Source: a virus. Taken from it: DNA of 34,017 bases. The stretch covers positions 1 to 34,017 of IMG/VR virus record IMGVR_UViG_3300010158_000196; one strand, 5' to 3'. The notes beneath the pieces are model-generated. The model saw nothing but the letters and a program-made list of their open reading frames with translations, made no database searches and was not told the DNA's origin. The position numbers and the translations under genes were made by a program. Positions within the stretch are counted from its first letter, which is position 1. Every line of letters begins with the position of its first letter. Below are positions 16,904 to 23,765 of this stretch, in pieces.

Positions 16904-17121
16904 CTAGAGTACGAGTAAGAAACTGGGCCGAGGAAAGACGTGCGCGGGAACTTCGCAAGCTGCTGGCCGAGATCGACCCACACCCCGTGAGCACAACGCC
17001 GCCGCCTACGCCGTCACCGGCCATGAGCCTGTGGGAGCACCCCGAATACCGGCCAGAGCAGATGACATCCGGACGCCCCGGAGCCAACGACCATCAACAC
17101 ATCAAGAGTAAAAGATTTTAA
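16900..17121 (+). CDS. Small basic/Pro-rich protein, 73 aa
   Basis: It starts in an ATGA overlap at 16900 with GGAGGG upstream. It has a highly charged N-terminal helix (RVRNWAEERRARELRKLL) and a Pro-rich middle (TTPPPTPSP). Base composition here and in the next gene is more GC-rich than in the surrounding genes, which may hint at separate acquisition. Function unknown. Confidence 0.6.
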   Translation: MTRVRVRNWAEERRARELRKLLAEIDPHPVSTTPPPTPSPAMSLWEHPEYRPEQMTSGRPGANDHQHIKSKRF

Positions 17122-17122
17122 A

Positions 17123-17362
17123 ATGTTCAACGATTTGCAAAAACAAAGGCTGCGCAACCTGAGCCGCGTGATCACCGGCGACAAGAAGGACTACCCGGTG
17201 GCAGCCAACGCGCCGCTGGAGGCCTACATCAAGGAGCTGCGCGAGGAGTACCCTGAGTATTTCCTGACGCCCAAGGACCTGTCAGAGCGGGTGTTCATGG
17301 ACCAAACGCGATCTGGAGCTTATACAAGCTATGTGCGCCCTCGCCGGAGTACGTATGCTTAA
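17123..17362 (+). CDS. Hypothetical protein, 79 aa
   Basis: ATG at 17123 directly follows the previous stop; the ribosome site is weak. The product is helical and charged (FNDLQKQRLRNLSRVITGDKK, AYIKELREEYPEYFLTPKDLSERVF). I recognise no domain. The end overlaps the next gene by eight bases. Confidence 0.6.
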   Translation: MFNDLQKQRLRNLSRVITGDKKDYPVAANAPLEAYIKELREEYPEYFLTPKDLSERVFMDQTRSGAYTSYVRPRRSTYA

Positions 17363-17501
17363 ACAAGTAAAACCGCCTTCTTCAGAGCCGCATTACTGGG
17401 TTTGTACGAAGTGCAATTGGGCTTGGCAAACATTGCAAGAAGCCAGTAAACACGCTTGCCGACAGGCGCAGACAACCACCATCAACGCAAAAGGAATGTA
17501 A
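17355..17501 (+). CDS. Zinc-finger-like mini-protein, 48 aa
   Basis: It encodes CTKCNWAWQTLQEASKHAC, that is C-x2-C then H-x-C, a possible zinc knuckle of the kind found in small DNA- or protein-binding phage factors. It starts inside the end of the previous gene (17355, after CCGGAG) and its TAA overlaps the next ATG by one base. Short, so the coding call rests on spacing and the cysteine pattern. Confidence 0.55.
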   Translation: MLKQVKPPSSEPHYWVCTKCNWAWQTLQEASKHACRQAQTTTINAKGM

Positions 17502-17812
17502 TGACCGATGACACCAAAGCCTACATTGGTGAGGCAATTTTAAGCCCTGAAGAAACAAAAAAGCGCGTTAAAAAAGTCAAGGAAGGCGCTGATGCGCCAT
17601 TGACTGACATGATCTACGGCGCAACGCCTTTAGCACGTGAGCTCGACACTGACGTGCTGCCACAAGCACAGTACAACTTCCAAGGCGAGCAGAACGCCTT
17701 GCAGCGCTTCATGAGCATGTATGAGCCTGGCGAGCTAGTCATGAGGCAGAACTTTAGGCGGCATGTCCTACAGATCTTGGAAGACTGGCGCCTTAAAGAC
17801 GTGAAAAAGTAA
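17501..17812 (+). CDS. Hypothetical protein, 103 aa
   Basis: ATG 17501 overlaps the previous TAA by one base and has AAGGA nearby; a longer frame from 17456 lacks a ribosome site and overlaps the zinc-finger gene. The first half is charged (SPEETKKRVKKVKEGADAP), the second is helical with LQRFMSMYEPGELVMRQNFRRHVLQILEDW. No known domain. It closes the early ladder and is followed by a control region. Confidence 0.65.
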   Translation: MTDDTKAYIGEAILSPEETKKRVKKVKEGADAPLTDMIYGATPLARELDTDVLPQAQYNFQGEQNALQRFMSMYEPGELVMRQNFRRHVLQILEDWRLKDVKK

Positions 17813-17851
17813 ACTTTTTGCAACTTTTTTTCGAAAATGTGAAAAAGTTGC
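17804..17851. repeat. AT-rich inverted repeats after the early ladder
   Basis: AAAAAG (17804-17809) pairs with CTTTTT (17814-17819). GCAACTTTTT (17820-17829) is an exact inverted copy of AAAAAGTTGC (17842-17851). The second could form a ten-pair hairpin with a 12-base loop. There is no following T-run, so a classic terminator is unlikely; an operator or weak pause site is more plausible. Confidence 0.5.
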
Positions 17852-17860
17852 AGAAACAGC

Positions 17861-17929
17861 TGTATAATTCAACTGTAGGCAACTACAAACTGGTCCCTCT
17901 AACTTACTTGTTTACTGTTTATTGAAAGG
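17861..17929 (+). promoter_or_regulatory. Promoter candidate and leader of the DUF932 gene
   Basis: TGTATAAT at 17861-17868 contains a perfect -10 box without a clear -35. The transcript leader ends with TGTTTATTGAAAGG (17916-17929), which is identical to 18945-18958 before the next gene and supplies the ribosome site. Confidence 0.55.
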
Positions 17930-17937
17930 CAATCATC

Positions 17938-18897
17938 ATGGCACACATGCTCGCAACTACCCTCACTGGCAAGTCCGCAATGGCTTACGTAGGTGATACC
18001 CCTTGGCACGGTCTAGGTCAAAAGCTAACCGCTGATTCTCCCATTGAAACCTGGGCCGAGGAGTCTGGCTTAGACTTCCAATTGGCAACTGCTGATGTGC
18101 AGTTTGCGCCTCCTGCTTCTGTGTGGAACGGCTTTAAGCCTCAGCACACAGCATTTCGTGGCAAGAAAGTCATGTACCGCACTGACAACGAGTTGCCTCT
18201 TGGTCTTGTATCTAGCCAGTACAAGATTGTGCAGCCTGTTGAAGTGCTGGAATTCTTTCGCGACATGGTTGGCAGCATTGCCCATCTGGAAACAGCCGGT
18301 GTGCTTCGCAACGGTGCCCACTACTGGGCCTTGGCACGGATGGATGGTGAGTTCAACCTGGCTGGCGATAAAGTCAACCAGTACCTGCTTCTAGCCTCAT
18401 CTGCAGATGGTTCTTTAGCAACACAAGCACGGCTAACATCTGTTCGCGTTGTATGCAACAACACGTTGCAACTTGCGCAAAAAGGCAAGGCTGAGGTTAG
18501 CGTCCGTCACAACTCGGTGTTTGACCCCGTCGCTGTTAAAACTGAGTTGGCCAATTTCAACGACGCATTCAAGGCCTTTGAGCATACCGCCAAGTTCTTG
18601 GCCGGTGTCAAAGTGTCCAGCATGCAAGCCCAGGCTGTATTCACCAAGCTCCTTGGCGGTGACGATAAGAAACCTAGCCGCGCAGCACAACGTGCATTGG
18701 CATTGTTTGACGGCGCTGGCATTGGTGCTGATCTTGAATCCGCCAAGGGCACAGCATGGGGCGCATTGAATGCAGTCACTCAGCTGATGGATTGGGAAAC
18801 AGCCCGCACAGGTGATGCGCGGCTGGCCAACGCGTGGTTTGGCGGCGGCGTAGCTATCAAGCAACAAGCTGTTCAAGACCTGTTGGCCTTGGCATAA
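17938..18897 (+). CDS. DUF932-family phage/plasmid protein, 319 aa
   Basis: The N-terminus (AMAYVGDTPWHGLGQKLT) and the following layout, with YRTDNELPLGLVSSQYKIVQPVEVLEFF and SVRVVCNNTLQLA, match the DUF932 phage/plasmid-like family. Its molecular role is not established; some annotations link it to recombination or DNA-binding. The length is normal. It has its own promoter-like box upstream and an intrinsic terminator directly after the stop, so it is a single-gene unit and probably strongly expressed. Confidence 0.85.
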   Translation: MAHMLATTLTGKSAMAYVGDTPWHGLGQKLTADSPIETWAEESGLDFQLATADVQFAPPASVWNGFKPQHTAFRGKKVMYRTDNELPLGLVSSQYKIVQPVEVLEFFRDMVGSIAHLETAGVLRNGAHYWALARMDGEFNLAGDKVNQYLLLASSADGSLATQARLTSVRVVCNNTLQLAQKGKAEVSVRHNSVFDPVAVKTELANFNDAFKAFEHTAKFLAGVKVSSMQAQAVFTKLLGGDDKKPSRAAQRALALFDGAGIGADLESAKGTAWGALNAVTQLMDWETARTGDARLANAWFGGGVAIKQQAVQDLLALA

Positions 18898-18900
18898 AGC

Positions 18901-18927
18901 GGTTGGGGCTTCGGCCCCACCCTTTTG
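18901..18927 (+). terminator. Intrinsic terminator with cUUCGg tetraloop
   Basis: TGGGGC and GCCCCA close a TTCG loop, the very stable cUUCGg tetraloop, extended by two more GC pairs across one mismatch and followed by CTTTTGTT. It lies four bases after the DUF932 stop. Confidence 0.8.
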
Positions 18928-18928
18928 T

Positions 18929-18958
18929 TGTATAATTGCAACATTGTTTATTGAAAGG
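18929..18958 (+). promoter_or_regulatory. Promoter candidate and leader before the replication operon
   Basis: TGTATAATT (18929-18937) gives a perfect -10 box just after the terminator, and TGTTTATTGAAAGG (18945-18958) repeats the leader of the DUF932 gene exactly. The usual -35 position falls inside the terminator hairpin and has no match. Confidence 0.55.
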
Positions 18959-18963
18959 TACCT

Positions 18964-19479
18964 ATGAATGTCTTCTATCTTCACGATTGCGCCGCTGTTG
19001 CTGCAGGCATGCATTGTGATAAGCACGTTGGCAAAATGCTCATTGAGTCAGCACAAATGCTGGCCACAGCGCACCACCAACATGGCAACGGCGCCAATGT
19101 AACCTACAAGCCTACTCACGTCAATCACCCAAGCAACATCTGGGTGCGTTCTGGCAGGCTCCACTATGACTATGTTGTCGAGCTTGCCTTGGCCCTTGGC
19201 AGGCAGTTCTACGTCCGTTACGGCAAGCACCATAAAACGCAAGGCATTGTCATTGCCGAGCTTATTAAAGCGCCTCCTGCAATGTACAAAATGCCTTTGC
19301 TTTGGCAGCCGCCGCCCCTGGCCATGCCTGATGAATACAAGTCTTCCAACACCATCGAGTCTTACCGCCGCTTTTATGCTAGTAAAATCGAACGTATGCC
19401 AATGGTATACAACAAAGGCACTTCACTTCCACCCTATTGGCTGTCAGACATCTGGGCCAACAACCTGAAAGCAGCATAA
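18964..19479 (+). CDS. DKH-motif phage protein, pyrimidine dimer glycosylase-like, 171 aa
   Basis: The start MNVFYLHD...HCDKHVGKMLIESAQMLATAHH, then THVNHPSNIWVR, RYGKHHKT and AMPDEYKS, is a pattern of a common phage family often annotated as related to T4 endonuclease V-type pyrimidine dimer glycosylases. I see the family pattern but cannot confirm activity from residues. If real, it would repair UV damage in phage DNA, which fits a surface-water phage. It opens the replication operon and its TAA overlaps the next ATG by one base. Confidence 0.7.
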   Translation: MNVFYLHDCAAVAAGMHCDKHVGKMLIESAQMLATAHHQHGNGANVTYKPTHVNHPSNIWVRSGRLHYDYVVELALALGRQFYVRYGKHHKTQGIVIAELIKAPPAMYKMPLLWQPPPLAMPDEYKSSNTIESYRRFYASKIERMPMVYNKGTSLPPYWLSDIWANNLKAA

Positions 19480-19880
19480 TGTACGATAAAGTCCGTGAGT
19501 TTAGGCAAAAGCTTCAATTGCCTATTGGCGAAATACCTGCACTAATCCGCAGCGATGAAAGCTCTTACTTTTCAAGATTCATTCTTGAAGAGCTTAGTGA
19601 ATACATGCGTGCATGTGAGGAAGGCTCGTTGGTTGACGCTGCCGATGCGTTGGTAGATCTGGTTTATGTTACTCTAGGCTGTGCTCATGCAATGGGGCTA
19701 CCTTTTGATGAGCTCTTTGACATCGTGCATGCAGCAAACATGAAAAAGCAGCCTGCAAATGAGTTTGTTCGCAGCTTACGTGGCACACGCTATGACGTGG
19801 TTAAGCCTATGGGCTGGGTTCCGCCTGAAGAGGCCATGCAACGTGTCATCAACACGCATCTTATGAGGCATAACCCATGA
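19479..19880 (+). CDS. MazG/HisE-like nucleotide pyrophosphohydrolase, 133 aa
   Basis: It has the all-alpha NTP pyrophosphatase signature: EELSE (E-E-x-x-E) near residue 40, then DAADALVDLVYVTLGCAHAMGL with the metal-binding Asp residues, and FDELFDIVHAANMKK. These enzymes cleave (d)NTPs to monophosphate and pyrophosphate. Substrate cannot be read from sequence. In this genome, with a likely dCMP hydroxymethylase downstream, a dCTPase role like that of T4 gp56 is attractive, but the common phage MazG role is equally possible. ATG 19479 is used; the longer frame lacks a ribosome site. Confidence 0.8.
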   Translation: MYDKVREFRQKLQLPIGEIPALIRSDESSYFSRFILEELSEYMRACEEGSLVDAADALVDLVYVTLGCAHAMGLPFDELFDIVHAANMKKQPANEFVRSLRGTRYDVVKPMGWVPPEEAMQRVINTHLMRHNP

Positions 19881-20248
19881 ACATCAAAGACCTAATTGAC
19901 GAATTCGTTTCTGTCAAAGGCAAACGTGAAGCGCTAACTACCGAGGCTTCAGCACTTACAAAGAAGCTTGCAGTCATTGAGGCAGACATCATGGAGCAAA
20001 TGGCTACGCAAGGCATCTCCAAAGCTGGCTCAGACAAAGCATCATGCACAATGAAAGAAGTGTCCAATCCAACCATTACTGATTGGCAAGCTTTTTACGC
20101 ATACGTAGCAGATACAAAGCAATTTGAGCTGCTGCACAAAAGATTGTCCTCCACGATTTTCCGCGAACGTTGGGAAGCCGGGGAGACAATACCGGGGACT
20201 TTGGCTACAAAGTCTTTTGAACTGACCGTTTATCGCAAAAACTCGTAA
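19877..20248 (+). CDS. Conserved phage hypothetical protein, 123 aa
   Basis: It starts in an ATGA overlap with the MazG-like gene. Residues 1-50 form a coiled-coil-like helix (KGKREALTTEASALTKKLAVIEADIM). The C-terminal part contains DWQAFYAYVADTKQFELLHKRLSSTIFRERWEAGETIPG, a pattern that recurs in small phage proteins near replication genes. No catalytic motif is seen. Confidence 0.75.
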   Translation: MNIKDLIDEFVSVKGKREALTTEASALTKKLAVIEADIMEQMATQGISKAGSDKASCTMKEVSNPTITDWQAFYAYVADTKQFELLHKRLSSTIFRERWEAGETIPGTLATKSFELTVYRKNS

Positions 20249-20264
20249 CTTGTTAAGGACTATC

Positions 20265-21029
20265 ATGAGCAAAAATATCGTCGCTAAAACTGAAACCGCG
20301 CAAATCAGTTTGTTTGAAGACCAACTAGCCGCAATGGCTATGGACCATGTCAAGGCTGAGCAATCAACACTTGGCACAGCATTCCTGTCTACCAAAAGTG
20401 GTGTGCTAACCTACCGCGGCAACCCCATTGCCAACAACTCATTGGACTGCGTAATCCTTGCAGGCCCTATTGAGCGCTTGTACTATGACAGCCGCTATGA
20501 CCCCACCAAGATTGTCGCGCCAAAATGCTTTGCCATTGCAACTGTTGCAACCGGCATGGGGCCATCGGCAGCAGTCTCCGACCCTATGCGCAAAGAGTGC
20601 GAAGGCTGCCCTTGCAATGAATGGGGCTCAGCTGCTAATGGCGGCAAAGGCAAGGCATGCCGAGAAACACGCCGGTTGCTATTGCTGCCTGCTGATAGCA
20701 TTGCTAGCCCAGCCGCAGTCCAAGCTGCTGAGGTTGTCGCATTGCGTCCGCCTGTTACCAGCATTCGTGCGTACACAACTTACATTCAAACAGTTGCCGC
20801 TACGTTGCGCCGCCCTAGTTTAGGCGTGGTAACTACCATTGCAGTTGTGCCTGACGCTAAAACTCAATTCAAGGTCACCTTTACCATGAAAAGTGTAGTG
20901 CAGGATGCTGATGTGCTGAACGCCTTGATTACGCGTGGCACCAATGAAAGTCAGAAAGCCTTGGAGTTTACAAACTTTGTAGGCGATGACGCAGCCCCTG
21001 AAACGTCTGCGCAATCGACACGCTTCTAA
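20265..21029 (+). CDS. Zinc-motif replication-associated protein, 254 aa
   Basis: ATG 20265 has AAGGAC four bases upstream and replaces a longer frame from 20250. The centre has four cysteines in CEGCPCNEWGSAANGGKGKAC, about residues 112-132, that could bind zinc, and an earlier Cys in APKCFA. Phage proteins with this CxxCPxNxWGS...GKGKAC motif often lie just before the DNA polymerase. A single-stranded DNA-binding role is my inference from that place and the Ser/Thr-rich C-terminus. Its TAA overlaps the polymerase ATG by one base. Confidence 0.7.
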   Translation: MSKNIVAKTETAQISLFEDQLAAMAMDHVKAEQSTLGTAFLSTKSGVLTYRGNPIANNSLDCVILAGPIERLYYDSRYDPTKIVAPKCFAIATVATGMGPSAAVSDPMRKECEGCPCNEWGSAANGGKGKACRETRRLLLLPADSIASPAAVQAAEVVALRPPVTSIRAYTTYIQTVAATLRRPSLGVVTTIAVVPDAKTQFKVTFTMKSVVQDADVLNALITRGTNESQKALEFTNFVGDDAAPETSAQSTRF

Positions 21030-22846
21030 TGGAACCAATTTTCCTCGACTTTGAAACCGAGGGAATAGAAGCAAGGCCTAAGTACCCACCGGTGCCTGTA
21101 GGTCTTGCTATCTATGACCCTGAAGGTGAAATACGTGATGGCTACTACGCCTTCGGCCATCTGCACGACAATAACTCTACCAAAGACGAAGTTCATGAGA
21201 TACTCAAAGCCATTTTCTCGTCAACTCGGTCGATTTGCTTTCACAACGCTTCATTTGACCTGGACGTCGTTAACGTACATTTTGGGCTCAACACTCCATC
21301 GGCTGATAGAGTTAACGATACCCTTATTCTGGCTTTTCTGCATGACCCTCATACTCGATCTCTGTCTCTCAAAGACTTAGTTGTTACATGGGATATTGCA
21401 AAGCCAGATGAGCGTGATGAGTTGAAGGCATGGGTCATTGAGAACGTGCCAGAAGCAAAGAAGAAAAAGTCTACCTGGGGAGCATACATCTGTCGCGGTC
21501 CAGTTGAACTGGTGGGTCGCTACGCTATGGCTGACGTACGGCTTACTTCACAGCTTTATGACTTTTTGGCTTTAAAGGTTTTGCCTGCGCAGTTAGTGCC
21601 TTATCGCCGTGAAATTGAGCTGATACCCATGTTGCTTGAGAATTCAAGCTTAGGCATACGTGTAGATGTGGAAGGTCTTGATAAAGCAAAGTCACAAGCA
21701 GAAATAGACATTGCGCTTTGTAATGATTGGGTACGTGCATTGTTGGGGTCTTCTGAATTGAATGTTGATAGCGACCAACAGCTGGTCGAATGTATTTATC
21801 AATCAGAGCATTGGGACAAAAATAAAGCATGGCCCGCCACGGACAAAGGCCAATTACAAGCCACAAAAGAAGCATTTGATGAGATGCTTACCAACCTGGA
21901 GTTGCGCGATGTCCTCAGATTTAGAGCAAACCTTTCGACTTGTCTATCTACTTTTATTGAGCCGTGGCTACACGCCTCTCGTTCTACGGGTCGAATTTAT
22001 ACCAACTGGAATAGTGTCAGAGGTGAGCGTGGAGGAACTCGAACTGGGCGACTATCTTCCACACCAAATTTTCAGAACGCCCCCGTCAGGTATCCAGTAG
22101 TTACGTTGCCCAAAGATTTGCAGGTTGCCGCATTGCCTTTGATTCGTAGCTTTATCTTGCCTGATGAAGGCCACAAGCTTATTGCATGCGACTTTAATGC
22201 ACAAGAGCTTCGTATCTTTGCCCACTTTGAAGGCGGCAATCTTATGAAGCAATACCAGGTGGATGCACGTGCTGATTTGCATACTTACGCAGCAACAATG
22301 ATGACTGAAGCCAGTGGCAGACCTGTTAGTCGTACGTACTCAAAGGGCGTAAGCTTTGCGATTCTGTATGGCGCAGGCCCAGGCAAGATTAGTGATATGC
22401 TAGGCATTGATATGAACATGGCACGCACATTGGTGAATGCCTACACAACAGCTGTGGCGCCAGGGCTTAAGGTCATGCAGGCAACAATGCGCACGCGATA
22501 CAAACTAGGTGAGCCCCTTAAGACTATTGGCGGCAGGCTTGTCAAGATGGAGCCGCCTAAGGTTATTGACGGCCGCATCCGTGAGTTTGATTACAAAGGC
22601 GTCAATCTGCTGATTCAAGGCTCTGCTGCAGATCAAGCCAAGGCTGCAATGCTACTGTATCAAAAGACACGCAAGGATAGCAGGTTGCTACTTAGTGTGC
22701 ACGATGAGTTGGTCATTAGCGCGCCAATTGACGCACTTGAACGCGAGGCAGAGTGCCTAGTCAATGCAATGTGTAATGCGCTAACTATGGACGTGCCAAT
22801 GATTAGTGACTACAAAATTGGCAACAACTATCAGGAAACCAAATGA
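21029..22846 (+). CDS. Family A DNA polymerase with 3'-5' exonuclease, 605 aa
   Basis: This is the replicative polymerase. The exonuclease domain has motif I FLDFETEG (D7, E9), motif II NASFD (N73, D77) and motif III YAMAD (Y165, D169). The polymerase domain has TGRLSSTPNFQN (339-350), motif A ACDFNAQELR (D388), motif B RTYSKGVSFAILYG (R435, K439, F443, Y447) and motif C SVHDEL (H558, D559, E560). F443 is at the E. coli Pol I F762 position, not the Tyr of T7. No 5'-3' exonuclease domain is present. Length fits compact phage enzymes. Confidence 0.95.
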   Translation: MEPIFLDFETEGIEARPKYPPVPVGLAIYDPEGEIRDGYYAFGHLHDNNSTKDEVHEILKAIFSSTRSICFHNASFDLDVVNVHFGLNTPSADRVNDTLILAFLHDPHTRSLSLKDLVVTWDIAKPDERDELKAWVIENVPEAKKKKSTWGAYICRGPVELVGRYAMADVRLTSQLYDFLALKVLPAQLVPYRREIELIPMLLENSSLGIRVDVEGLDKAKSQAEIDIALCNDWVRALLGSSELNVDSDQQLVECIYQSEHWDKNKAWPATDKGQLQATKEAFDEMLTNLELRDVLRFRANLSTCLSTFIEPWLHASRSTGRIYTNWNSVRGERGGTRTGRLSSTPNFQNAPVRYPVVTLPKDLQVAALPLIRSFILPDEGHKLIACDFNAQELRIFAHFEGGNLMKQYQVDARADLHTYAATMMTEASGRPVSRTYSKGVSFAILYGAGPGKISDMLGIDMNMARTLVNAYTTAVAPGLKVMQATMRTRYKLGEPLKTIGGRLVKMEPPKVIDGRIREFDYKGVNLLIQGSAADQAKAAMLLYQKTRKDSRLLLSVHDELVISAPIDALEREAECLVNAMCNALTMDVPMISDYKIGNNYQETK

Positions 22847-23484
22847 ACTTCTCACATTCCAGCATTTCCACGTATGAAGATTGCCCTCTTAAGTACAAGC
22901 TTACACGTATTGATCATTTGTCTGAGCCTACAGGCCCAGCTGCTGAGCGTGGCAAGCGCATTCATAAAGAGTTTGAAGAAGCCTTTGGCGGCTTGGGGTT
23001 AGTGACAGCCGAGTTGGAGCCTTGGCTTGACTTTATCAACGACATCAAAAGCTACTACACTATTGTGCTGCCTGAGCTTGACACAGGCGTACGGCGTGAT
23101 TGGTCACCTTGCGGTTTTAAAGATGATGACGTCTGGCTGCGAGGCCAGATTGATTTACTTGCAATAAAAGACAACAAGGCACGCATCATTGATTGGAAGA
23201 CAGGCAAAGAACGCGACTACGAAAAGCAGTTACGGCTTTACGCAACACTTGTTTTTGCGCTGTACCCTGCTGTAGATACTGTTGAGCTTGAGCTTGCGTT
23301 CATTGACTTGCAAAAACCTGTGACATGCGCCACTGTCATACGCAAAGACTTTCCTTTGCTAAAGACATGGATGACTAACCGCATGACAAAGATTGAAAAA
23401 GACGCTATCTTTGCGCCAAAGCCTAACGCCAATTGCAGGTATTGCCACTTTCGTAAAGACAACGGTGGGCCTTGCAAATGGTAA
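22843..23484 (+). CDS. Cas4/RecB-like PD-(D/E)XK nuclease, 213 aa
   Basis: It has the PD-(D/E)XK core: LRGQIDLLAI (D104), RIIDWKTGK (D117, K119) and a following KQLRLYA helix with Gln129 and Tyr133. Cys14 (YEDCPLKY) and C-terminal CRYCHF...C (C198, C201, C211) match the cysteine set that holds an iron-sulfur cluster in Cas4 and AddB. It would act as a single-strand exonuclease or end-processing enzyme in replication or recombination. It overlaps the polymerase end by ATGA and the next nuclease gene by seven bases. Confidence 0.85.
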   Translation: MNFSHSSISTYEDCPLKYKLTRIDHLSEPTGPAAERGKRIHKEFEEAFGGLGLVTAELEPWLDFINDIKSYYTIVLPELDTGVRRDWSPCGFKDDDVWLRGQIDLLAIKDNKARIIDWKTGKERDYEKQLRLYATLVFALYPAVDTVELELAFIDLQKPVTCATVIRKDFPLLKTWMTNRMTKIEKDAIFAPKPNANCRYCHFRKDNGGPCKW

Positions 23485-23765
23485 CCAGTGTCATACTTGA
23501 GCGTGACCTTGAGGGCTACTTCTCAAAGCAATGCAAAAAGCATGGTTTACTTACATTAAAGCTAAACGTGCGGTTTCAACGTGGCTGGCCTGATCGCATT
23601 GTGCCTCTTGAAAATGGTGAGGTATTGTGGGTTGAGCTTAAGCGGCCCGGTGGTACCGTATCACCTATGCAAGAAAAAGTACACAATGAGCTTACGGTTC
23701 GTGGGCATAAAGTCTTTGTAATTGACTCGAAAGAAGGGATCGACCGTGTTCTGGGAACCGCATGA
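23478..23765 (+). CDS. VRR-NUC domain nuclease, 95 aa
   Basis: A stand-alone VRR-NUC fold: ERDLEGYFSKQCKKHG, then RFQRGWPDRIVPL, VLWVELKRPGG (E-x-K) and SPMQEKVHNELTVRGHKVFVI. Stand-alone phage VRR-NUC proteins cut branched DNA such as Holliday junctions. ATG 23478 is inside the stop of the preceding gene and is favoured over TTG 23472. It overlaps the helicase start by 20 bases. Confidence 0.85.
   Translation: MVTSVILERDLEGYFSKQCKKHGLLTLKLNVRFQRGWPDRIVPLENGEVLWVELKRPGGTVSPMQEKVHNELTVRGHKVFVIDSKEGIDRVLGTA

Noticed and set aside
18433-19026. Minus-strand 197-aa frame
   Set aside because: It is antisense to the DUF932 gene and crosses its terminator; a shadow frame.
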